In this document: positions 45,675 through 53,782 of the stretch, piece after piece
Layout of the letters: each line of letters starts with the position of its first letter
Numbering within the stretch: position 1 is the stretch's first letter
Origin: an uncultured Polaribacter sp.
Lineage (GTDB): Bacteria; Bacteroidota; Bacteroidia; Flavobacteriales; Flavobacteriaceae
Length of the DNA: 64,000 bases
Direction of reading: 5' to 3'
Assembly: GCF_947496195.1 (NCBI RefSeq)
Contig: NZ_CANMBY010000001.1
Span: forward strand, 1 to 64,000
Made by a program: the position numbers and the translations under genes
Notes under the pieces: model-generated
The model's database searches: none
What the model was told of the DNA's origin: nothing
The model's input: the letters and a program-made list of their open reading frames with translations, nothing else

Positions 45675-47198
45675 ATGGACAAGAAAGTTATCTTAATGAT
45701 TTTAGATGGTTGGGGAATTACACAAGACCCAAAAGTTTCTGCAATTTATAATGCGAAGACGCCATTTATTAATTCTTTATATGAGAAATATCCGAATGCA
45801 GAATTAAGAACAGATGGAGAACATGTAGGTTTGCCTGAAGGACAAATGGGTAATTCTGAAGTTGGCCATATGAATTTAGGTGCTGGAAGAATTGTATATC
45901 AAAATTTAGCTAGAATTAATAAAGCTGTTAAAGAAAAAACACTTGGCCAAGAAAAAGTGTTGTTAGATACATTTAACTATGCCAAAGAAAATAATAAAAA
46001 TGTTCATTTATTAGGGTTAGTTTCTAATGGTGGTATTCATGCTCACATTAATCATTTAAAAGGAATTTTAGATGTTGCCAATGAAAATAAAGTAGATAAT
46101 GTTTTTTTACATGCTTTTACAGATGGTAGAGATTGTGATCCAAAATCTGGAACATATTTCATAAAAGATATTCAAGAATACATGCAAAAAACTACTGGTG
46201 AATTAGCAACAATTACTGGGCGTTATTATGCAATGGATAGAGACAACAGATGGGAAAGAGTTAAAGAGGCCTATGATGCAGTTGTAAAAGCGGAAGGTGT
46301 AAAAACTACAGAACCAATTGCAACTATGAATTCTAATTACGATAATAATATTACAGATGAATTTCATAAACCTATTATTATTACTGACGATGCTGAAAAA
46401 CCAAAAACACAAATTAAAGAAGGTGATGTAGTTATTTTCTTTAATTATAGAACAGACAGAGGAAGAGAATTAACTAATGCATTATCTCAACAAGATTTTC
46501 CTGATTATGATATGAAAAAGTTAGACTTGTATTTTACAACTATGACTTTATATGATGAATCATTTAAAAACATTAATGTTATTTACAATAACGATAATAT
46601 AAAAAATACCTTGGGTGAAGTTTTAGCAAATGCCAATAAAAAACAAATTAGAATTGCTGAAACTGAAAAGTATCCTCATGTTACTTTCTTTTTCTCTGGT
46701 GGACAAGAAGAACCATTTAGTGGAGAAAAAAGAATATTAAGAAACTCTCCAAAAGTAGCAACTTACGATTTAAAACCAGAAATGTCTGCTTATGAATTAA
46801 GAGACGCCCTATGTGATGACTTAAACAAAGGAGAAGCTGATTTTGTTTGTTTAAATTTTGCAAATGGAGACATGGTTGGTCATACAGGAGTTATGGAAGC
46901 AGCTATTAAAGCTTGTGAAGCTGTAGATATTTGTGTTAAAGATGTTATAGAAACTGGTCTAAAAAATGGTTATTCTACATTACTAATTGCAGATCATGGT
47001 AACTGTGAAACAATGATGAATCCTGATGGTTCACCACATACTGCACATACAACAAACCCAGTTCCTTTTATCTTAATTGACAATGATAAAATCGAAGTTA
47101 ATAGTGGTATTTTAGGTGATGTCGCCCCAACTATTTTAGAGCTAATGGGTGTTAATCAACCCAAAGAAATGACTCAAAAATCTTTACTAAAACACTGA
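45675..47198 (+). CDS. gpmI: 2,3-bisphosphoglycerate-independent phosphoglycerate mutase
   Basis: A 507-residue glycolytic enzyme of the alkaline phosphatase fold interconverting 3- and 2-phosphoglycerate. The metal site starts at D11 (MILDGWG), the nucleophile is S61 (GQMGNSEVGHMNLGAGR), and HAFTDGRDCDP, ITGRYYAMDRDNRW, NYRTDRGRELT and IADHGNCETM are all present. Standard length. Its stop overlaps the thioredoxin-like gene by one base. Confidence 0.97.
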   Translation: MDKKVILMILDGWGITQDPKVSAIYNAKTPFINSLYEKYPNAELRTDGEHVGLPEGQMGNSEVGHMNLGAGRIVYQNLARINKAVKEKTLGQEKVLLDTFNYAKENNKNVHLLGLVSNGGIHAHINHLKGILDVANENKVDNVFLHAFTDGRDCDPKSGTYFIKDIQEYMQKTTGELATITGRYYAMDRDNRWERVKEAYDAVVKAEGVKTTEPIATMNSNYDNNITDEFHKPIIITDDAEKPKTQIKEGDVVIFFNYRTDRGRELTNALSQQDFPDYDMKKLDLYFTTMTLYDESFKNINVIYNNDNIKNTLGEVLANANKKQIRIAETEKYPHVTFFFSGGQEEPFSGEKRILRNSPKVATYDLKPEMSAYELRDALCDDLNKGEADFVCLNFANGDMVGHTGVMEAAIKACEAVDICVKDVIETGLKNGYSTLLIADHGNCETMMNPDGSPHTAHTTNPVPFILIDNDKIEVNSGILGDVAPTILELMGVNQPKEMTQKSLLKH

Positions 47199-47734
47199 TG
47201 AAAAATTTAATTTATATACTAATTACTTTCTTCGTATTTATTTCTTGTAATGCTCAACAAAAAATTACAGCCAAAAAAGACAAGAATGGTTATTTAGTAG
47301 GTATTGCCAATAAAGCTTCTCTAACAAATGATTCTATTTTTAATAGATGGTTTAAAATGCGATATAAAGAGTATGAAACAGACCCTTTAATGATTGCTAA
47401 GCTATCACTAGAAATTAATAAATATGAAATAAAAGGATTTATGGGAACTTGGTGTGGAGATAGTAAAAGAGAAGTTCCTCGTTTTTACAAGATTCTAGAA
47501 GAAACTGGTTTTGATGAAAATAAACTCGAACTAATCTGTGTAGATAGAACAAAAACAACTCCAGATAGCTTACAAAAAGGATTCAATTTAATAAGAGTAC
47601 CAACTTTTATTTTTTATAAAGATGGTAAAGAAGTTGGACGTTTTGTAGAGTATCCAAGAGAAACTATGGAAGCTGATATCTTAAAAATTGTTACGCAACA
47701 ACCTTATAAACATTCTTACGATAAATCTAAGTAA
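47198..47734 (+). CDS. Thioredoxin-fold lipoprotein lacking the CXXC motif
   Basis: A 178-residue protein with lipobox (FVFISCNAQ, Cys 17). The thioredoxin-like domain carries FMGTWCGDSKREVPRFYKIL (Cys 86) and VPTFIFYKDGKEVGRFVEYP. The usual WCxxC is WCGDS, so only one active-site cysteine remains, ruling out standard disulfide exchange. It may bind thiols or act as a peroxiredoxin/DUF-like protein of the envelope. Translationally coupled to gpmI. Confidence 0.85.
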   Translation: MKNLIYILITFFVFISCNAQQKITAKKDKNGYLVGIANKASLTNDSIFNRWFKMRYKEYETDPLMIAKLSLEINKYEIKGFMGTWCGDSKREVPRFYKILEETGFDENKLELICVDRTKTTPDSLQKGFNLIRVPTFIFYKDGKEVGRFVEYPRETMEADILKIVTQQPYKHSYDKSK

Positions 47735-47775
47735 GCCTTTTAGGTAATCTTAAGAAAAAATCTATAGAAATATAG

Positions 47776-47783
47776 TAACTTTG
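47776..47783 (+). promoter_or_regulatory. -7 box TAACTTTG before map
   Basis: Exact TAnnTTTG match ending 19 bp before the map ATG at 47803, the same distance as in the der and GAF-protein promoters. Confidence 0.45.
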
Positions 47784-47802
47784 CCTTTCAATTTTTTGAA
47801 AG

Positions 47803-48621
47803 ATGATTAAAATTAAAACCAGAGAAGAAATAGAAATTATGCGCGAAAGTGCATTAGTAGTTTCTAAAACATTAGGTATGCTTGCTAAAGAAGTTAAACC
47901 CGGTGTTTCTACTTTGTATTTAGATAAACTTGCAGAAGAATTTATAAGAGAACAAGGTGCAATACCTGGTTTTTTAGGATTATACGATTTCCCAAATACA
48001 CTTTGTATGAGTCCAAACTCACAAGTTGTACATGGTATCCCAAATAAAACTCCTTTAAAAGAAGGAGATATTATTTCTATAGATTGTGGTGCTTTAAAAA
48101 ATGATTTTTATGGAGATCATGCTTACACTTTTGCCATTGGTGAAGTTGACGAAGAAACTAAAAAATTATTAGAAATCACTAAACAAAGTTTATATGTTGG
48201 TATTCGTGAATTTAAAGCTGGCAACAGAGTTGGTGATGTTGGTTTTGCTATTCAGAATTTTACAGAAAAACATGGTTATGGAGTGGTTAGAGAATTGGTA
48301 GGTCATGGTTTAGGACGTAAAATGCACGAAGATCCAGAAATGCCAAACTATGGTAAAAGAGGAAGAGGAAAAAAGTTTGTAGAAGGAATGGTTGTAGCTA
48401 TTGAACCTATGACAAATATGGGTACTCATAAAATTAGACAACATGCAGATGGTTGGACAATTACTACTCTAGATAACAAACCATCAGCTCATTTTGAGCA
48501 TGATGTAGCTATTGTTAATGGAAAACCTGAGTTACTTTCAACTTTTAAATATATCAATAAAGCTCTTGGTATAGAAACTAATGAGGAAGACGAATTTAGA
48601 ACAGAACCTTTGGTTGTTTAA
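47803..48621 (+). CDS. map: Type I methionine aminopeptidase
   Basis: A 272-residue M24 metallopeptidase that removes initiator methionine. Conserved parts include IPGFLGLYDFPNTLCMSPNSQVVHGIP, IISIDCGALKNDFYGDHAYTF (two metal Asp), VGHGLGRKMHEDPEMPNYG (metal His), VAIEPM (Glu) and FEHDVAIV (Glu). No N-terminal zinc-finger extension. Followed after 2 bp by a methyltransferase gene. Confidence 0.97.
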   Translation: MIKIKTREEIEIMRESALVVSKTLGMLAKEVKPGVSTLYLDKLAEEFIREQGAIPGFLGLYDFPNTLCMSPNSQVVHGIPNKTPLKEGDIISIDCGALKNDFYGDHAYTFAIGEVDEETKKLLEITKQSLYVGIREFKAGNRVGDVGFAIQNFTEKHGYGVVRELVGHGLGRKMHEDPEMPNYGKRGRGKKFVEGMVVAIEPMTNMGTHKIRQHADGWTITTLDNKPSAHFEHDVAIVNGKPELLSTFKYINKALGIETNEEDEFRTEPLVV

Positions 48622-48623
48622 CT

Positions 48624-49391
48624 ATGTCTTTATTTAAAGTTATTTTAAATACAGTACCTAGACCATGGCTAATTAAAGCTAGTTACATTGTACGTCCAAT
48701 TATTGCTCTTTATTTAAAAGGTAATACTTACACAGATCCCATAGATGGCAAATCTTTTCGTAAATTTTTGCCTTATGGATATGGAAATCAAAGAAAAAAT
48801 GCTTTATCACCCTCTACTTTATCTTTAGAAAGACACAGATTAATGTGGCTTTTTTTAAAAGATGAAACCAATTTTTTCACCTCAACAAAAAAATTGAAAG
48901 TATTACATATTGCCCCTGAGCAATGTTTTTTAGACCTCTTTAAAAAACAAAAAAACTTAGAATATATCACCTCTGATTTAGAAAGCCCTATTGCAGATGT
49001 AAAAGCAGATATTTGTGATTTACCTTTTAAAGAAAATGAGTTTGATGTTGTTTTTTGCAACCATGTATTAGAACATATTCCAGATGATACTAAAGCAATG
49101 CAAGAGCTTTATAGAGTAATGAAAAAAGGTGGTTTTGGAGTTTTTCAAATACCACAAGACTTATCAAGAGATGTAACTTTTGAAGACAATAGCATAACTG
49201 ATAAAGATGAACGTGCCAAAATTTTTGGACAATATGATCATGTTCGTGTTTATGGTAAAGATTACTTTAACAAGTTACGTTCTGTAGGGTTTAAGGTTGA
49301 TGAAGTAGATTACACAAAAAAAATAGATTCAAAACAAATAGAACGATTTTGTTTAATGAAAGGTGAAATATTACCTATTTGTTACAAGTAA
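48624..49391 (+). CDS. SAM-dependent methyltransferase (class I)
   Basis: A 255-residue protein with a Methyltransf_11-like core: VLHIAPEQCFLDLF (motif I-like), SDLESPIADVKADICDLPFKENEFDVVFCNHVLEHIPDD and YRVMKKGGFGVFQIP. The N-terminal region (RKFLPYGYGNQRKNALSPSTLSLERHRLMWLFL) is conserved in a Bacteroidetes subgroup. Substrate unknown. Probably cotranscribed with map. Confidence 0.87.
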   Translation: MSLFKVILNTVPRPWLIKASYIVRPIIALYLKGNTYTDPIDGKSFRKFLPYGYGNQRKNALSPSTLSLERHRLMWLFLKDETNFFTSTKKLKVLHIAPEQCFLDLFKKQKNLEYITSDLESPIADVKADICDLPFKENEFDVVFCNHVLEHIPDDTKAMQELYRVMKKGGFGVFQIPQDLSRDVTFEDNSITDKDERAKIFGQYDHVRVYGKDYFNKLRSVGFKVDEVDYTKKIDSKQIERFCLMKGEILPICYK

Positions 49392-50711
49392 TTACTTTAA
49401 ATTATTATTAATAAAATCAGATAATTTTTCTAGCTTTTTATCCTTTAGAATAATAAAACCGTTTCTTTTAATTTGATAGCTTCCATCGTCTAATTTTTCG
49501 ATAATTGATTCTCCTAAATAAGAATCATCTTCTATTTCAGTATCATTTAATTCAACACCTTTTTGGTCAATCCAAAATCTACTATTTCCTTTTTTAGCTT
49601 CAAATCTATTATTGTAAAAAGGTCCTATAAATTCAAAGTCATCTTTAGCACTTAAAAATTTACCTTCCATAGCACATAAAAAACCTAACAAATCATAGCT
49701 TTCTTCTGCATATAAAGGATGTAAACCACCACCCAAATCACCTCCAAATCTATACCACTCTTTATTAATTTTTACTTCTCCATCATTATTATACTTAGTA
49801 ATAACATCAGCTTTGTCTAAGTTTTTTAAAATCTCTTTTTCGTTAGTAATCTCAATTATTTTTTTCTCATTTAAATCAAATACAAAAGGTTTTGCTACAT
49901 TATTAGGATAGGTTACTAACTTACCATTTGCTCTAGGTAACATAACTTGACCAAAATGAGTAGATAAATTATAAAATTCAGATATTGTTGGTATTTCAAA
50001 ACTATTTTTAGAAGTTGAATTGAAACTTAATAATTTAGTTGGATTGTTTTTAATGTTTTTAAAAATAAAAAAACCTTCAAAATATAGTACATCTTTATAT
50101 TCATTAGCTTCTAAAATAATTTCTCCTACATCATTAATTAATCCGTAATTATTATCAATTTTATATAGAGCAATATTATCTTTATTAAAACTAAAAATAG
50201 TATCTACTTTTATTTTTAAGGTATTGTATTTATTTTCCCAAGCCTCTGTTAAAGAATCTATTTTCTTTTTTTCAAGTTTTTTTATTCTATTTAATTCTTT
50301 CTCAATTTTTATCTCTTCTTCAACTTTTTCTATACTTTCTATAATTGGCACATACAATTCATCAATATTTAATTGATACTCTTCTGTTGTTTTATTTGTA
50401 GTGAGTAAATTATAATGCTTAAAGTAAGATTGAGATTTTTTTAAATATTCTAATCTTTGTTGTAAAGTTTCTTGTTTGTGATGAATTTCAAAATAAATTC
50501 TAGATCCTAAAATAGCAGTTTTTTTATCTGTGATAGAATCTAACCTAGCCATTGCTTTTTCGAAGTAATTAGCAGCTAATTCGTAATTTATTCCATTTGC
50601 TATAGCATTATTAGCTCTTTTAATATAAGTATTAGCTATTGCTTTTTCAAATTGAGCATAATTTGTTAAAAAAGTAAACAAACATAGGATAAGCAGAAAC
50701 TTTTTCTTCAT
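49392..50711 (-). CDS. Secreted protein with TPR-like N-terminus and WG-like repeats
   Basis: A 439-residue protein with a signal peptide (LILCLFTFLTNYAQ). Residues 20-140 are helical with TPR-like spacing (ANTYIKRANNAIANGINYELAANYFEKAMARL), 140-170 form a charged coiled coil, and 170-439 is beta-rich with WG-like phrases (YGLINDVGEIILEANEYKDV, FEAKKGNSRFWIDQKGVEL). No function is known. Its stop abuts that of the convergent methyltransferase gene. Confidence 0.7.
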   Translation of the reverse strand: MKKKFLLILCLFTFLTNYAQFEKAIANTYIKRANNAIANGINYELAANYFEKAMARLDSITDKKTAILGSRIYFEIHHKQETLQQRLEYLKKSQSYFKHYNLLTTNKTTEEYQLNIDELYVPIIESIEKVEEEIKIEKELNRIKKLEKKKIDSLTEAWENKYNTLKIKVDTIFSFNKDNIALYKIDNNYGLINDVGEIILEANEYKDVLYFEGFFIFKNIKNNPTKLLSFNSTSKNSFEIPTISEFYNLSTHFGQVMLPRANGKLVTYPNNVAKPFVFDLNEKKIIEITNEKEILKNLDKADVITKYNNDGEVKINKEWYRFGGDLGGGLHPLYAEESYDLLGFLCAMEGKFLSAKDDFEFIGPFYNNRFEAKKGNSRFWIDQKGVELNDTEIEDDSYLGESIIEKLDDGSYQIKRNGFIILKDKKLEKLSDFINNNLK

Positions 50712-50783
50712 AGTATTTTCTTTTTCAATTTAGTAAAGATACTAAAAAAGGTTTTTTTTAAAAAGATATAAAAAGCCTTAAAG

Positions 50784-51770
50784 CTACTGATAATTAGAAT
50801 ATTCTGTAATTTTATCTTCAGTATCAAAATATAGTAAAATAACTTTTAAGTCTTTATTCTTTTCGATAATTTTCTTGGTTTCTTCTAATCCCATAGCCAT
50901 AAAAGCTGTTGCATAAGCATCTGCATCTGCACAATCTAAATTAGTAATAACAGATACACTTAATAAATTACTTTCTTGTGCCAAACCAGTTTTTGGATTA
51001 ATTGTATGCACAAACTTTTTTCCAGAATCATTTACCCAAAACTTTCTATAATTACCAGAGGTTGCCATAGATTTATTAGACAAATTAATGGTTTTATACC
51101 CTCCATTAACATCAGCATTTGCTGGATCTACTAATTTAATTAACCAAGGTTCTTTATTCTTTTTTAATCCTTTTGCTCTAATTTCTCCTCCAATTTCAAT
51201 CAGATAATTATCAATATTTTTTGAATCTAAAAATCGAGCAACAACATCAATACCAAAACCTTTTGCAATTGAATTAAAATCTAAATAAATTTCTGGAGAT
51301 TCTTTTGTGATCTTTTTACCTTTTAATGTCACCTTATCTAAACCAACATAATTCATTTCTAAAGCAATTTGTTCTTGGCTTAATTCATTTTTTTTGTTTT
51401 TTGGACCAAATCCATAAGCATTAACCAAATTACCAACAGTTGGGTCAAAAAAACCATTGGTTAGTTTATATATCTTTTTTGATTTATTAAACACTTCTAT
51501 AAAATTATTATCTACTTCAATAGTAGTATCACCATTGTTTATTCTTGAAATATCAGAATTAGGAATATAAGTTGATAAAGAATTATTAAAATCTAAAAAC
51601 AAACTATCTAGTGCTTTTTGATAATTTTCTTCTGCATTTAAATAAGTGATTTTATAAGTTGTTCCAAAAACCATCCCTTTTAGGGTAAAATCTTTTTTTA
51701 CAATTTCATTTTTACATGCAGTAAAAATGAATAAAACAACAAAAAGGAAGTTGAATTTTATTTTTTTCAT
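50784..51770 (-). CDS. apbE: FAD:protein FMN transferase (ApbE family) lipoprotein
   Basis: A 328-residue envelope enzyme that attaches FMN covalently to Thr/Ser of flavoproteins such as Na+-translocating NQR/RNF subunits. Signal sequence with lipobox (IFTACKNE, Cys 19). Family motifs: FGTTYKITY, FFDPTVGNLVNAYGFGP, LDFNSIAKGFGIDVVARFL, YLIEIGGEIRAKG, MATSGNYRKFW, HTINPKTGLAQ and CADADAYATAFMAMG. No substrate gene is adjacent. Confidence 0.95.
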   Translation of the reverse strand: MKKIKFNFLFVVLFIFTACKNEIVKKDFTLKGMVFGTTYKITYLNAEENYQKALDSLFLDFNNSLSTYIPNSDISRINNGDTTIEVDNNFIEVFNKSKKIYKLTNGFFDPTVGNLVNAYGFGPKNKKNELSQEQIALEMNYVGLDKVTLKGKKITKESPEIYLDFNSIAKGFGIDVVARFLDSKNIDNYLIEIGGEIRAKGLKKNKEPWLIKLVDPANADVNGGYKTINLSNKSMATSGNYRKFWVNDSGKKFVHTINPKTGLAQESNLLSVSVITNLDCADADAYATAFMAMGLEETKKIIEKNKDLKVILLYFDTEDKITEYSNYQ

Positions 51771-51851
51771 AAAAAAGTTAATTTTTACAAAAATACTCTA
51801 TAAATTTTTCATAAAAAGCTTGTAAAATAACTTTTTATTTAACGATTTTGT

Positions 51852-51859
51852 TAAATTTG
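51852..51859 (+). promoter_or_regulatory. -7 box TAAATTTG before the OmpA-like lipoprotein gene
   Basis: Exact TAnnTTTG match. It leaves about 20 nt to ATG 51885 but only about 7 nt to the in-frame ATG 51873, favouring the former as start. Confidence 0.4.
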
Positions 51860-51884
51860 CCCAATAAACAAAATGTTAGTTTCA

Positions 51885-52730
51885 ATGAAAAAAATTATCA
51901 CACTACTTGTATTAACGATTACGCTTGCGTCTTGTAAATCTAATAAGGAATATGCTGCTTTAGAAGCAAAATATACACAAACTAAAGACCAACTTTTAGC
52001 AGTAGAAACCAATCTTCAAAAATGTTTGATAGAAAAAGAAAAACAAGAAACTAAAGCTTTTGCTCTAGGTGAGCAAGTAAAATATTTAAAAGAAGATAAA
52101 AAAACTGCTTTAAAACAAGTAGAAAACCTTACTGTTTTAACTCAGTCTTCTTCAGATAACATTAAAAATGTAATTTCTCAACTAAGTGAGAAAGACAAAT
52201 ACATTAATGGTGTTAGAAAAGCTATGACTCAAAAAGATTCTTTAAATCTAGCTATTAAATATCATTTAACTAAAAATTTAACTGACGGAATACAAGACAA
52301 AGACATCGAAGTTAATGTTGAAAAAACTGTTGTTTTTATCTCTATATCTGATAAATTATTATTTAAAAGCGGTAGTTACAATGTAACTGATAAAGCTTAT
52401 ACTGTATTAGAAAAAATTGCTAAGGTAATTAATGACCAACCTAAAATGGAAGTAATGATAGAGGGTCATACAGATACAACTCCTATAAAAAGAGATTTAA
52501 TTCAAGATAACTGGGATTTATCTGCTTTAAGAGCAACTTCTATTACTAGAATTTTACAATATAAATATGGTGTTAAACCAGAAAGATTAATTGCTGCTGG
52601 AAGAAGTCAATATGTTCCTTTAGCACCTAATGATACTGCTGAAAATAAAGCAAAAAACAGAAGAACAAAAATTATTATTATGCCTAAATTAAATCAATTC
52701 TTTGATTTATTAGAACAAGACGCAGAATAG
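51885..52730 (+). CDS. OmpA-family peptidoglycan-binding lipoprotein
   Basis: A 281-residue protein. Lipobox at residues 12-16 (TITLASCKS), then a long coiled coil (about 25-100), then an OmpA C-terminal domain with FKSGSYNVTDKAYTVLEKIAKVI, MIEGHTDTTPI, NWDLSALRATSITRILQYKYGVKPERLIAAGRSQYVPLAPN and KAKNRRTKIIIMPK. It likely tethers the outer membrane to peptidoglycan. The start at 51885 gives a signal sequence beginning MKKIITLL; the ATG at 51873 would add four residues. A strong terminator follows. Confidence 0.93.
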   Translation: MKKIITLLVLTITLASCKSNKEYAALEAKYTQTKDQLLAVETNLQKCLIEKEKQETKAFALGEQVKYLKEDKKTALKQVENLTVLTQSSSDNIKNVISQLSEKDKYINGVRKAMTQKDSLNLAIKYHLTKNLTDGIQDKDIEVNVEKTVVFISISDKLLFKSGSYNVTDKAYTVLEKIAKVINDQPKMEVMIEGHTDTTPIKRDLIQDNWDLSALRATSITRILQYKYGVKPERLIAAGRSQYVPLAPNDTAENKAKNRRTKIIIMPKLNQFFDLLEQDAE

Positions 52731-52750
52731 TAATATAAAAAGTTATTATA

Positions 52751-52779
52751 AAGCCATCTGATTTTCAGATGGCTTTTTT
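52751..52779 (+). terminator. Rho-independent terminator after OmpA-like gene
   Basis: Perfect 11-bp stem AAGCCATCTGA (52751-52761) / TCAGATGGCTT (52765-52775) with a TTT loop and six T (52774-52779). It starts 21 bp after the stop codon. It is the clearest intrinsic terminator in the window; the A-rich flank could allow some activity on the other strand. Confidence 0.9.
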
Positions 52780-52827
52780 ATTTATAAGTAGTTTGTAATT
52801 TTTATCTTTAGAAAGTAAAATTTAGTC

Positions 52828-53769
52828 ATGAAAAACATATTCTTTTTCTCTTTTTTGCTTATTGTATTTATTTCTTGTAAAAATGAATCAGAAAAAAAGG
52901 AAGATAATTTTAAGCAATACATAACAGTGTTAGGAATAGCACAAGATGGAGGTTACCCACATATTGGTTGTCAAAAAGAATGCTGTGCAAATTATTACAA
53001 TGGAAAAAATAATAGAAAAAGTGTAGTTTCATTAGGGTTAATTGATACAAAAGAAAAACAAAAATGGTTGTTTGAAGCTACACCAGATATGCATACACAA
53101 TTAGCTGAGATTGAGAATAATCATTTAAAAACTTCAACTATTATTGATGGAGTTTTTTTAACACATGCACATATTGGTCATTATACAGGCCTTATGTATT
53201 TTGGTAGAGAAGCTTTAGGCAAGAAAGATATCCCTGTATATGCAATGCCAAAAATGAAAGCTTTTTTAGAAAATAATGGTCCTTGGAATCAACTCGTAAC
53301 ATTACAAAACATTGAACTAAAAAGTTTGCAAAACGATTCTATTATAAAACTTAACAACAATATAAAAGTAACTCCTTTTTTAGTGCCTCATAGAGATGAA
53401 TTTTCAGAAACTGTGGGTTATAAAATTGAAGGTAAAAATAAATCAGCTTTATTTATTCCTGATATTGATAAGTGGCATAAATGGGAAAAAGACATTATAG
53501 CAGAAGTAAAACAAGTAGATTATGCTTTTTTAGATGCAGCTTTTTTAAATCAGAATGAAGTAAAAAGAGCCATGACAGAAGTACCTCATCCATTTGTTAT
53601 AGAAACAGTAGAATTGTTTAAAAATGAATCTATGGAAACAAAAAACAAAGTAATTTTTATACATTTTAATCATACAAATCCAACACTTCAAAGTAACAGT
53701 AAAGAAAGAATAGCACTAAATAAACTAGGATTTCGTTTTGCTGAAGAAGGACAAAATTTCGAACTATAA
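52828..53769 (+). CDS. MBL-fold hydrolase lipoprotein (PqqB-like)
   Basis: A 313-residue protein with lipobox (VFISCKNES, Cys 17). LGIAQDGGYPHIGCQKECC at the mature N-terminus, FEATPDMHTQL, the metallo-beta-lactamase motif LTHAHIGHYTG, VPHRDEF and LFIPDIDKWH resemble PqqB and related hydrolases. The usual Asp of HxHxDH is Gly (HAHIGH), as in part of the PqqB group, so activity is uncertain. A near-match -7 box TATCTTTA lies at 52803-52810. No PQQ genes are nearby. Confidence 0.87.
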   Translation: MKNIFFFSFLLIVFISCKNESEKKEDNFKQYITVLGIAQDGGYPHIGCQKECCANYYNGKNNRKSVVSLGLIDTKEKQKWLFEATPDMHTQLAEIENNHLKTSTIIDGVFLTHAHIGHYTGLMYFGREALGKKDIPVYAMPKMKAFLENNGPWNQLVTLQNIELKSLQNDSIIKLNNNIKVTPFLVPHRDEFSETVGYKIEGKNKSALFIPDIDKWHKWEKDIIAEVKQVDYAFLDAAFLNQNEVKRAMTEVPHPFVIETVELFKNESMETKNKVIFIHFNHTNPTLQSNSKERIALNKLGFRFAEEGQNFEL

Positions 53770-53782
53770 ACATCAATATAAG

